Source of the DNA: Amaranthus tricolor
Taxonomy: Eukaryota; Streptophyta; Magnoliopsida; Caryophyllales; Amaranthaceae
Assembly (NCBI RefSeq): GCF_026212465.1
Contig: NC_080059.1
Location: 9,316,311-9,380,310 of the forward strand
Reading direction: 5' to 3'
Length of the DNA stretch: 64,000 nt
Shown: piece after piece, positions 32,244 through 42,114 of the stretch
Layout: each line of letters begins with the position of its first letter
Position numbering within the stretch: the first letter of the stretch is position 1
Position numbers and translations under genes: made by a program
The notes under the pieces: model-generated
Told to the model about the DNA's origin: nothing
The model's database searches: none
What the model saw: only the letters and a program-made list of their open reading frames with translations

Positions 32244-32771
32244 ATCCAAGGTAGCTCCTAAATCTTCCATCTGGTCTAGGATTGTAAGAGCGAAATCAAC
32301 CTTACCCGAGTGGATAAAAGCATCAAGTAGAAGCTTAAAGGTGGATGAATCGACAAGGACACCATCATGCTTCATGGCACTAAAAAGATAGTGCACCACA
32401 TGATCATTAAGGTAGTTGCGACTCTTCGGATGACAAAGTAAACGAAGAATCTGAGAAAAAGTGTTTGCAGAGTGTCTATAACCTTTTTTTTCAGTGCACC
32501 AGTTGAAGAAATCAATCTTTTTTGCTGGGTCAAGGGAGTTTTTTCTAAGGACATGGAGAACAAGACTCTCAGAAACAGGTATGAAGTCAGCGTCAAGACT
32601 TTGCGTTCCAGATTGAGACAAAGCTTTAGTGATATGTGCTGCAAGGAGGACATTCCCGATTTCTAATGATTGAGTAGGGATGGATTTCGATTCCTTCAAT
32701 CGACCAAAAGTGGAAGAGCAGAAAAAACGATAGCTCCTCCACGAAACAACTAAAAAAGTTTGCATCCCCAA
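32244..32771 (-). pseudogene. Truncated inverted copy of the PPR gene (copy 1)
   Basis: From ATG 32771 to the break at 32244 the minus strand reproduces the first ~176 codons of the intact PPR ORF at 36589 almost without change (one residue noted: D for N before LGATLD). It then runs into CACTA sequence and stops. Upstream on the minus strand it keeps the gene's 5' UTR intron, 5' UTR exon and TATA box. It is the left arm of an inverted duplication (32244-33342 against 36018-37116). Any product would be a short N-terminal PPR fragment. Confidence 0.9.
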
Positions 32772-33342
32772 TCATTCTATATGCCAATTGAACCTAAAAT
32801 CAAGATAAAATCCTCAAATTAATTGATCAAGAGTAAGACCTATGATAAAATCTTATACTTATTGATTATAAACACATAATAAACACCAATATCAACAATC
32901 AGATTTTGTCAGCCAAAACTATGTATATATGTATAGTAAAAAATGGGAAATAAGCCATTATCAGATTAAGCTATGATGAAATCGTGAAGGTAATAACTAC
33001 TACTACTACTATAAAAAAGGACATTTTTCTCAATTTACAACCAAATTTGTGATTATCAGTTCAAGAAGTGGTTTACTGAATCATTTTGAGCAAGCATTTC
33101 ATCAAACAAATGGTGGGCATGCTCTAATTCATCATACAATGAACCCAAATTTTACTAACATTTCAAGAGAAAACTTAAGTTTGCAATTTAGCACCTCTGC
33201 TACAACTCAATAACTAAACATACAGATAAATAATTTGATTTTTGTCCCTCACCCAACATCAATTAAGCATATTCCAGTCCTTACTCTTGCAATAGACATT
33301 ATAAGAAAGCCATGCATTATCTATAAAGATACCAACGACTAT
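32244..33342 (-). repeat. Left arm of 1,099-bp inverted duplication
   Basis: It is the reverse complement of 36018-37116. Both arms are exactly 1,099 bp, and only a few substitutions were noticed. The arm includes the truncated PPR coding part and part of its 5' UTR intron. The spacer holds the hAT element and the PPR promoter region. Confidence 0.92.
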
Positions 33343-33587
33343 CAATAAATCATAAATGAAATTACCCATTACAAGGAGGGAAAATGGAAACACATACCTT
33401 GAGTGATTCTCACCAAACCAACTTCACAAGTTTTCTGTTTCGTTGAAGATTGAACATATACTCCTATAAGAAAAGATATACCAGGAAGAGAAGGAGAAAG
33501 AGGAAGAGAGAGAAAGTAGAAGGAAGAGTCAAAGAAGAAAGAGAGAGAAAGTAAAGACCATAACCTCCAATTGACACAAGTTTTACT

Positions 33588-33597
33588 CTTATATATA
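33588..33597 (-). promoter_or_regulatory. TATA box of the original PPR promoter (in the inverted copy)
   Basis: Minus-strand TATATATAAG. It lies upstream of a leader with a good donor (CAAG|GTATGT, exon ends 33398), and an acceptor (TTTAG|GTTC, exon starts 32793) precedes ATG 32771. The same box recurs at 47597-47606 in copy 2. The intact PPR ORF has no equivalent next to it. Confidence 0.55.
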
Positions 33598-33969
33598 GCC
33601 CTAAAAACTTGTGAGTTATTTCCCATAACTCAACTTTCCTCTGAAACAAAAGGTATTGCTTTAAAATCTTCAATTTCCCTAAAAAATTCTATTTGGTTTC
33701 TCAATCGTCAGGCAATGTAATCACTTTGATGGATCTTGTTTATCTTTGATTTTGTACCCCCTTTTCCCCCTGACTTTTGTGGTTTAATTTTCATTATTAT
33801 GCAGATGTTCATTGGCCATTTTGTTAAAAGATCCCACCTTTTCTATCCGATCTTGCATAATTCTCAGGTATAAATTTCTTATAAATACTCAAATTTGTTT
33901 ATTCATACACTGGATTCTTGACTGTAGCAAAAAAGTAGTAAGTTCTAAGTTACAAGTAAATGCTGAAAG

Positions 33970-36017
33970 CAGTGGCGGACCCAGCTAGGGTCAAGTGGGG
34001 GCAGTGGACCCCCAATCTGAAAAAAAAATAAATGAGTTTTTTTTAAAAAAAAGAAAAAGTTACTGTTGGCGACCATACTTCCCGTCGCTAATCACCTTTA
34101 AAAAAAAAATAAAAATATGTAAAGAGGGCAGCGTGCTGGAGAAGCCAAAAACAAAAACGAACGCTAACCCTAAACCATTACTGCTGCATCACCATTACTC
34201 TCTCTTCTCTCTCTAGTCTCGCCTCTTCCAGTCTTCCTTCTCCAAATCTCCACCGCCAACCGGCACCGGGCACCGGCCAAGTTTCTCCAGTCTTCCAGTC
34301 TAGCCTTCGACATTCGACAATCGACAGTAAACAGTTCGAGTGTTGTGTTCCAGTTCGACCTTCGATTAATCGATTCCCACTGCTTCCAGCTTCTTCCTCT
34401 TCCTCTTCAATTCCATACTTCGATTCGAGCCTTCGACAATTCCATACTGTTCGAGCCTTCGATTCACTGACTGTTCGACTGTTCGAGCCTTCGTCGCTTC
34501 CTCTTCCTCTTCAATTCCATACTTCGACAGTACACTTCGTCACTTGTGAGTTCCATGCTTCCGTTACTTATTTAATTGTTAATTTGTAATTGTAATTGTT
34601 AAATTGTTTAATTGTTTCATAGCTTCATTAGTTCATTGTTAATTTGTTTAATTGTTTTGTTTCATAATATCAATCTCTTGCCATTTTTCTCTTAATTTTC
34701 AAAAGATTTGAGTTATAATGACAAAGAAACCAATACCCAGTGTTATCAATGGAAATGAGTCATCTTTGATTCTTGATAGTTAAATTGTTTGTTTGTTATC
34801 AGTTAAATATTTAGTTAAATTGTTTGTTTAATTGAATAATTTGTTTGGTTCATTGGTTGCAAGTTGTTACTTGATAGTTTGAATAATTAGATTGAATAAT
34901 TGAGTCATATTTTAGAAGTATTGAGTCATAATTGAGTCATATTGAATACCAAGTGGTTTTAAGAATTCCCCTGCAAATTCTAGTGTTACATCAACTCCAT
35001 TAAGGTTCTTTAAGCGCCCATCTCTCCCTCCTTCTCCAGCAAAGCACATTCGGGCTTTGTTGGCCCGAAGACATGGGTCTGTTAAGCCTAATGAGGCCTC
35101 AATCCCTGAAGGGAGTGAATGTGATATTGGATTGGATAAGAATTTTGGGTTTTCAAAACAATTTTTTGATCATTATGAATTTGGGGAAGAAGTAGGAAGA
35201 GGACATTTTGGGTATACTTGTGCTGGTAAAGGGAAGAAAGGTAGCTTAAAGGGGCAAGATGTTGCTGTCAAAGTCATCCCCAAAGCAAAGGTTCTTTTCT
35301 TTTTGCTAATTTTTTTGATTTATTTTAGTTTCTTGTGTAGTTTTATTGAGTCTTGTGTGTTTTTTGTCATATAGATTTGTATGTCAATGAGGTTTGGGTT
35401 AATTTCTTGATCTGATTGCTGATTAGAAGTATTAATTTTGGGTATTTTAGATTCCCTTTTGCCTAAATCATTGTATAATTTTGCAAAGTGGCCTAGAATT
35501 CGCTTTTTTCGGTTTGCAATGTCTGTTTATGATGAATTTTATTTGGATTCAATCCCCCTCTTTAGTTTGTTTGCTTAATTAGTTGGTATTGTCAAGGCTA
35601 GATGATGATGACTTTAACTACCCATTTGGTTGTTGGTATTAGACTGTGGGAATGGTAATGAAAATACTTCTATAATGTAATACTTGATAGTTGTTAATTG
35701 AATGATTGTTTGGTTACTTACATTGAGAAGGAAGTGTTTCTACAAGTTTCTGATGAAAAGATTATTGATCGCTTTAAAATTATGAAAACTCGAAGGATGA
35801 ATTTGTAATTTTCATTTGAACGCTTGTATTTTTTTTTTAATATTTTGGATTGTAAAACTTTTAACATCGGATTTGATATTGTAAATTGTAAATATTGTTT
35901 CTATTATGTTTTCTATTTTTCTTTAAAAAAAAAATTATTCGGACGACGATCAGATTATCCGAATGACGTGACGTTCGGATTTTGACCCCCAATTTGAAAT
36001 TCCTAGGTCCGCCACTG
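33970..36017 (+). mobile_element. hAT (Tip100-like) non-autonomous element, copy 1
   Basis: The 2,048-bp element starts CAGTGGCGGACCCAG and ends GGTCCGCCACTG, inverted ends of the type seen in Tip100-like hAT elements. No transposase was found. It carries a captured piece of a CDPK-related kinase gene (34957 to about 35600). The flanking octamers GCTGAAAG (left) and ATAGTGGT (right) do not match, so there is no target duplication. The element sits exactly between the two arms of the PPR inverted duplication. Confidence 0.8.
34957..35290 (+). pseudogene. Captured exon fragment of a CDPK-related kinase (CRK), copy 1
   Basis: The frame from about 34957 to 35290 encodes [20 protein letters not shown], then [20 protein letters not shown], the linker [29 protein letters not shown] (glycine-rich loop start) and [10 protein letters not shown] with the ATP-binding lysine, followed by a GT donor. 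This is the end of exon 1 of a plant CRK (myristoylated calcium-dependent-kinase-related Ser/Thr kinase). The rest of the kinase is absent. About 300 bp of the following intron was captured too, ending near 35600 where hAT terminal sequence resumes. Confidence 0.88.
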
Positions 36018-37116
36018 ATAGTGGTTGGTATCTTTATAGATAATGCATGGCTTTCTTATAATGTCTATTGCAAGAGTAAGGACTGTAATATGCTTAATTG
36101 ATGTTGGGTGAGGGACAAAAATCAAATTATTTATCTGTATGTTTAGTTATTGAGTTGTAGCAGAGGTGCTAAATTGCAAACTTAAGTTTTCTCTTGAAAT
36201 GTTAGTAAAATTTGGGTTCATTGTATGATGAATTAGAGCATGCCCACCATTTGTTTGATGAAATGCTTGCTCAAAATGATTCAGTAAACCACTTCTTGAA
36301 CTGATAATCACAAATTTGGTTGTAAATTGAGAAAAATGTCCTTTTTTATAGTAGTAGTAGTAGTTATTACCTTCACGATTTCATCATAGCTTAATCTGAT
36401 AATGGCTTATTTCCCATTTTTTACTATACATATATACATAGTTTTGGCTGACAAAATCTGATTGTTGGTATTGGTGTTTATTATGTGTTTATAATCAATA
36501 AGTATAAGATTTTATCATAGGTCTTACTCTTGATCAATTAATTTGAGGATTTTATCTTGATTTTAGGTTCAATTGGCATATAGAATGATTGGGGATGCAA
36601 ACTTTTTTAGTTGTTTCGTGGAGGAGCTATCGTTTTTTCTGCTCTTCCACTTTTGGTCGATTGAAGGAATCGAAATCCATCCCTACTCAATCATTAGAAA
36701 TCGGGAATGTCCTCCTTGCAGCACATATCACTAAAGCTTTGTCTCAATCTGGAACGCAAAGTCTTGACGCTGACTTCATACCTGTTTCTGAGAGTCTTGT
36801 TCTCCATGTCCTTAGAAAAAACTCCCTTGACCCAGCAAAAAAGATTGATTTCTTCAACTGGTGCACTGAAAAAAAAGGTTATAGACACTCTGCAAACACT
36901 TTTTCTCAGATTCTTCGTTTACTTTGTCATCCGAAGAGTCGCAACTACCTTAATGATCATGTGGTGCACTATCTTTTTAGTGCCATGAAGCATGATGGTG
37001 TCCTTGTCGATTCATCCACCTTTAAGCTTCTACTTGATGCTTTTATCCACTCGGGTAAGGTTGATTTCGCTCTTACAATCCTAGACCAGATGGAAAATTT
37101 AGGAGCTACCTTGGAT
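36018..37116 (+). repeat. Right arm of 1,099-bp inverted duplication
   Basis: Exact-length partner of 32244-33342. It begins directly after the hAT end, inside the 5' UTR intron of the PPR gene, and ends inside the PPR coding region. Confidence 0.92.
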
Positions 37117-39027
37117 CCCTACTTGTATAATTCTGTTGTTGTTGCTCTGGTTCGGAAAAACCAGCTCGGTTTAGCTTTGACTATGTTTACCAGACTTCTG
37201 GAAATCTCGAGGGGTTTTGGAACCGCTGTTCCCTGCGATCCTGCTGCCTGCAATGAGTTACTAGTTGCTCTTAGAAAAGCTCAAATGAAGGAGGAGTTTA
37301 AGAAACTATTTTTGAGTTTGAGAGAGAATAACATTGGATTAGATAGATGGGGTTATAATATTTGTATTCATTCATTCGGGTGTTGGGGTGACCTTGAAAC
37401 GTCACTCCGTCTTTTTAGGGAGATGAAGGAATCAAGCACAGGTACATGTGATCCAGATTTATGTACATACAATAGTCTCATTCATGTGCTCTGCTTAGTT
37501 GGGAAAGTGAAGGATGCACTGTCTGTTTGGGAAGATATAAAGTATTCGGGTCACGAGCCTGATACTTTCACTTATCGTATCCTCGTCCAGGGCTGTGCAA
37601 AATCATATCGGATTGAAGATGCAACAAGCATCTTCAATGAAATGCAGTGCAACGGTTTCCAACCAGATACTGTCGTATACAACTCTCTTCTAGATGGTTA
37701 TCTCAAGGCTAGAAAGCTCACCGAAGCATGTCAGCTTTTCGAGAAGATGATTCGAGAAGGTGTTAGAGCATCATGTTGGACGTATAATATTTTGATTGAC
37801 GGGTTGATTAGAAATGGACGGGCTGTTGCTGGTTACACGCTATTCTGCAATTTGAAGAAGAAAGGGCAGTTTGTCGATGGCATTACCTACAGCATCATCA
37901 TTTTGCATCTTTGTAGAGAAGGCCTTATCGAGGAAGCCTTACGTCTAGTTGAGGAGATGGAAGGAAGAGGATTTGTTGTTGATTTGGTCACAATAACTTC
38001 ACTCTTGATCAGACTTTATAAGCAAGGTCAATGGGATTCAACAGAACGGCTTATGAGACACATAAGAGACGGAAATCTATTGCACAATGTTCTCAGGTGG
38101 AAAGCTAATATGGAAGCTTCATTGAAGCAAAAGCGGAAAACAAAACAGGATTATTCTCCCATTTTCCCAGCTGAAGGAAATTTTAGTGAAATCGTTGATT
38201 TTCTCGCAGTTGAAGGTGGAGCGGATAGCAGCCTAAGATCAGGTAACGGTGAATGTTCAGAATTGGAGTCGGACTTTGACGATGTTGATGATTGGTCGTC
38301 ATCCCCTTACATGGATCGATTGGCTAATGAAACAAATCCCAATGGCCAATTCTTTAAATGGTTCTCATTGTCCAAAGGTCGACGAGTTCAATCAAACGAT
38401 ATGAACACCTTTGATATTGACATGGTGAATACATATTTGTCCATCTTTTTGTCCAAGGGCAAGTTAAGCATAGCTTGCAAATTATTCGAAATATTCACTG
38501 ATATGGGTACCGATGCAGTGAGTTACACATATAATTCGATAATGAGCTCATTCGTTAAAAAGGGTTATTTCGATCAAACATGGGGAATCCTCCATGAAAT
38601 GGGTGAGAACGTATGTCCAGCCGATGTAGCAACATACAACATTATCATTCAAAGTTTAGGGAAGATGGGAAGAGCCGATCTAGCTAGCTCCGTTCTGAAC
38701 AAGCTTGTGAACGAAGGTGGTTTTCTCGATATTGTTATGTATAATACTCTGATGAATGCCCTTGGGAAGGCTGGAAGAGTAGATGAAGCCGTTAAGCTTT
38801 TTGAACAGATGAAGAAAAGTGGGATAAACCCTGATATTGTCTGTTTTAATACTCTGATTGAAATTCATACGAAAGCGGGTAGGCTGAAAGACGCCCACAA
38901 ATTGCTGAGGATGATGCTAGATGCAGGTTGCTCACCGAATCATGTTACTGATACGATATTAGATAAGCTCGGACTAGAAATCGAGAAATTTCAGCAGCAG
39001 AAAGCACCGAATCTGTCAAGACCGTGA
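36589..39027 (+). CDS. Pentatricopeptide repeat protein, At4g01570-like
   Basis: A single uninterrupted ORF of 812 residues. It begins MGMQTFLVVSWRSYRFFCSS, basic and hydroxylated with no acids, like an organelle transit peptide. Many tandem 35-residue P-type PPR motifs follow (for example DPDLCTYNSLIHVLCLVGKV, EPDTFTYRILVQGC, QPDTVVYNSLLDGYLKARKL and, near the C-terminus, MYNTLMNALGKAGRVDEAVK and NPDIVCFNTLIEIHTKAGRL). An acidic, PPR-poor linker lies around residues 540-590. The order and the C-terminal LDAGCSPNHVTDTILDKLG resemble Arabidopsis At4g01570. P-type PPR proteins bind organellar RNA and act in its processing or stability; the target is unknown. Upstream, a 5' UTR acceptor is present (exon from 36567), but beyond 36018 the locus is replaced by the hAT element. 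The gene's 5' UTR exon and promoter are therefore found only in the inverted copy at 33.3-33.7 kb. Confidence 0.95.
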   Translation: MGMQTFLVVSWRSYRFFCSSTFGRLKESKSIPTQSLEIGNVLLAAHITKALSQSGTQSLDADFIPVSESLVLHVLRKNSLDPAKKIDFFNWCTEKKGYRHSANTFSQILRLLCHPKSRNYLNDHVVHYLFSAMKHDGVLVDSSTFKLLLDAFIHSGKVDFALTILDQMENLGATLDPYLYNSVVVALVRKNQLGLALTMFTRLLEISRGFGTAVPCDPAACNELLVALRKAQMKEEFKKLFLSLRENNIGLDRWGYNICIHSFGCWGDLETSLRLFREMKESSTGTCDPDLCTYNSLIHVLCLVGKVKDALSVWEDIKYSGHEPDTFTYRILVQGCAKSYRIEDATSIFNEMQCNGFQPDTVVYNSLLDGYLKARKLTEACQLFEKMIREGVRASCWTYNILIDGLIRNGRAVAGYTLFCNLKKKGQFVDGITYSIIILHLCREGLIEEALRLVEEMEGRGFVVDLVTITSLLIRLYKQGQWDSTERLMRHIRDGNLLHNVLRWKANMEASLKQKRKTKQDYSPIFPAEGNFSEIVDFLAVEGGADSSLRSGNGECSELESDFDDVDDWSSSPYMDRLANETNPNGQFFKWFSLSKGRRVQSNDMNTFDIDMVNTYLSIFLSKGKLSIACKLFEIFTDMGTDAVSYTYNSIMSSFVKKGYFDQTWGILHEMGENVCPADVATYNIIIQSLGKMGRADLASSVLNKLVNEGGFLDIVMYNTLMNALGKAGRVDEAVKLFEQMKKSGINPDIVCFNTLIEIHTKAGRLKDAHKLLRMMLDAGCSPNHVTDTILDKLGLEIEKFQQQKAPNLSRP

Positions 39028-39643
39028 TTACTGATTAGAATGGTTATTCTCTCCTGATATCCATCACACTGGTTTCCTGTAGGCTCTGCTGACTACACAA
39101 GCTGACTACATAGATTTAGGCTTTGGCCATAATTTTCTTTATGAAAATATTCCCATCACTAATTTTATTCTCGTTCATGTATTTTCTATTCTTTTTAATG
39201 CTATCTACGCGATTTAAATGTCAGTTTTCAATCTTTAATATTTGTGCTACTCATTCATACAACAGTTTCATAGCGACAATGGGCGTATTCGTTAATGATA
39301 ATTTTGAAAAAAAATTATTTTCCCTATCATTGCATTATAATCAAAACATCAGGATTTTGCAACTAAACATGGAAGGACACATTGATTTATATACATTTGG
39401 TTAAATTTGAGAAATTCAATTATATTTTAATTTCATATATAAAAGAAAATATTTGACTTACAAGTGAAATGAATTCAGATTCTTTTGTGAATAAGCTAAC
39501 CAGGAATCACTACTATATGAGATAATTTATAAACAAGTTCATGACCAGCTACTATACTTCTAACTAGTTCACCGAGGATTGGTGCACGATTTTAGTATCT
39601 TCATTGCTCGCTTCTTGTTGGGCCGTAATGCTCTTCAATCGGA
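39028..39643. other. Convergent intergenic DNA between the PPR and HMA genes
   Basis: No gene seen; contains the two 3' ends. Confidence 0.6.
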
Positions 39644-40015
39644 CTAGTCTTCATTCAGAGGGACTACACAGACTAAATACACAGATCGATAGAATTTCCT
39701 CAGCTTATTAACAATATGTACAGGATCGGCCTCCCCAGTAACGATCACTGTATTTCTCGAAGGATTTAGAGCAATCGAAGTTATCCCGTTGATAGATCCT
39801 ATTACTTCCATCACCTTCTTCCTGCACTTAAAACACTCAAGGTCCACTGACATTACAGTTTTCTGCACCAAACACAAATGTCGAACCGTAACATTAATGT
39901 ATAATACACATTTTAACATATTAAAAGTACAAATGATCATAATCGAAGCACACAGAACAGAAGTACAGAAAGTGAGAATTTTGGATGAAATGTATAACAA
40001 ACAGACCTTGTACAT
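39644..40015 (-). CDS. Small heavy-metal-associated (HMA) domain protein
   Basis: Two exons, 40007-40015 (Met-Tyr-Lys) and 39644-39862, join in frame with a GT donor and a TGCAG acceptor. The protein has 75 residues. It reads KTVMSVDLECFKCRKKVMEV with the CxxC metal-binding pair, then INGITSIALNPSRNTVIVTG, EADPVHIVNKLRKFYRSVYL, and ends VPLNED. This beta-alpha-beta-beta-alpha-beta layout is the HMA fold of plant metallochaperone-like or heavy-metal-associated plant proteins. It lacks the C-terminal isoprenylation CaaX box of HIPPs. A minus-strand TATA box (TATAAATAAG, 40087-40096) lies about 70 bp upstream of the start. Its role in metal binding or signalling is inferred from the domain only. 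Confidence 0.72.
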   Translation of the reverse strand: MYKVCLLYISSKILTFCTSVLCASIMIICTFNMLKCVLYINVTVRHLCLVQKTVMSVDLECFKCRKKVMEVIGSINGITSIALNPSRNTVIVTGEADPVHIVNKLRKFYRSVYLVCVVPLNED

Positions 40016-40086
40016 GTTTCTGAAAGAACTACGCAGAATGGGTGTGAGAAGTTTCTTGCTTGTGAATTGGGAAACAGACTAGAGAG

Positions 40087-40096
40087 CTTATTTATA
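40087..40096 (-). promoter_or_regulatory. TATA box of the HMA gene
   Basis: Minus-strand TATAAATAAG about 70 bp upstream of the predicted ATG. Confidence 0.5.
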
Positions 40097-42114
40097 CAAA
40101 AAGTTCACTACTTTTCTTTGACATTTTTAGACTTCAGACATCGTGTAAAAACAAGGCCGCATCGCATAGCATCGGCTGCATTGTAAAACAACAAATCGGT
40201 ATTCCCGTATTGTAAAGGTGTAAAAACCGTCTCTTGGGCCGTATCAAGGGGTATCTTTTGATTTTGATCGATATTTAGGCGATACGATAAACGCATCACC
40301 GTTTCATTACCGCAATCGCGATAGTTACCGTATTTTTACTCCATGCTTCAGAGGCATGCAATGTATGTTAATGAGATATACTATATATGAAAATACCTTC
40401 TTAACTAGTAATATAGTAATTTGCACTATGGTGTACATATATGGTTAGTAGGAGGTTGAGATGGGTATTTCATAGCTGTCATATATGTATAACAAGTAAC
40501 AAATCACATTTACTGAGATGATAAGGTATTTGGAAGCACATGTATAAAAATTGAAGAAAGCTGTGATCAAATCTGGAAGTTTACCAGGAAACCACACTCA
40601 GAAAACTGAGGTATTATTGAAAAATACTCCTGACAAATTTACATAGCTTACACTCTTTGTGTTTGGCCAATGACTTTTTACTTGATTTTTGGCTTTTGTT
40701 TTTTTTTTTTTAGTTAAACAACAAAATAAACATTAGGTAAAATTGATTTTAAGCCGAAAAAAAACTGACTATTGGCTTTTTCCTCTAATAAACAACTAGT
40801 TGGCTTAAAAGCTAGCAAATTAGTCTATACTTGCAGCTGGTCAAACCAAATAACAACACCAACAACTTCAACCAGCAACCATCAAATTGACCCTAAAATG
40901 ACTTATCAAATCATGTGCATTTTTATTTATGTGAAACAACTTTATCACCGATAAGAGTAAGATTACGTACATCCAGTCCTTGCAAATCCCGCCTAAGTGG
41001 AACCACTCAAGGGCAGCAAAGTGATGCAAAATTTTATAATTACATCATTGTATCTTCACATCAAACTTCTAACTGATATATTGTAGTTGTGCTCACATTG
41101 AGGGGACACAATAAGGATACAAAACAAGCGATTAGAACCTTTATACTCGAACATGTCTACCTTAATAAAATAATATAATTGAAATTTAATCGTATTCGTG
41201 TCCATGTCCAAATTTCAAACAATTCCCCTAAACGAGTTCAGTTCTCGAGCAAATGTCAATTACCGACACTTAAATCTACGTCAAGGTAACATAGGTCATA
41301 CATTCCGCATTACTACTCCCTACTTCCTAAACATAGGAACTAAGAAACTAAAAACTAAGAAGCATGCATGCTTACTTGCCGTACACTAATAAAGCTTCTT
41401 TAGTGAAAGCTGTCCAACTCTCTAATTGTACATTAGAAAGCAGGCTAAGTTTATTACTTGCTATAAAAAGAAAGGTTGGTTTGCACTGCTGAGATGTTAA
41501 TCATCAAGTATCCACTAAATCTCAGTGTATCAAGGTCAATTTCAATATGTTAACAAAATTCCAAAAAAGAAAGCATTGAAAAACTACCAATAACATTACT
41601 TAGATTTCAAATAACAAAACATACTTGACAAATGCATCCCCACATCAGTCGGATGAAAACATCGGTAAATGTTCGTTTGCCACATCGAAGCATGATAAAC
41701 CAACATAGGAGGATAAAAAATCATGTAATCACAAGCCACAGAAATTTTTGGGTCAAACATAGATGTAATCACGGACACTAGCACCGAAGTTAAGCAGATG
41801 AAACTAAAGAGGGTATCGAAGAGTACATGTTACATGTTATACAGAAATGTACATAAAATACAGCAACATCGGCTCAAGTGTCGTTGAGCTACCATGAATG
41901 ACAATTAACTCACAGGTAGCACATATACATACGCACGAGCAGCATCATAAAAAGCATAATCTAAACTATGATTACGAGCATACCTAAGATTAACACTTTC
42001 TTAAACATTGAACAACGATGCAGCAGCTTCAAGTAACAACATTTTCAGGCTTAGGAGGCAAAATTGTGCAATCCTCCACAGACCCTACCAAGCAAAAGTG
42101 TTCAAGTGGTTATC
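40097..42114. other. Intergenic DNA between the HMA and IPK1 genes
   Basis: No gene recognised. A TTGGCTTTT-type MITE-like segment lies at about 40660-40900, and 40140-40335 looks like a dispersed repeat with CCGTAT/GATACG words. Confidence 0.55.

Noticed and set aside
31796..32391. ORFs with FLATTITVAKN-like repeats
   Set aside because: They are translations of CACTA subterminal repeats.
35057..35374. A complete kinase gene at the CRK match
   Set aside because: Only the end of exon 1 and part of an intron are present; the rest of the kinase domain is missing.
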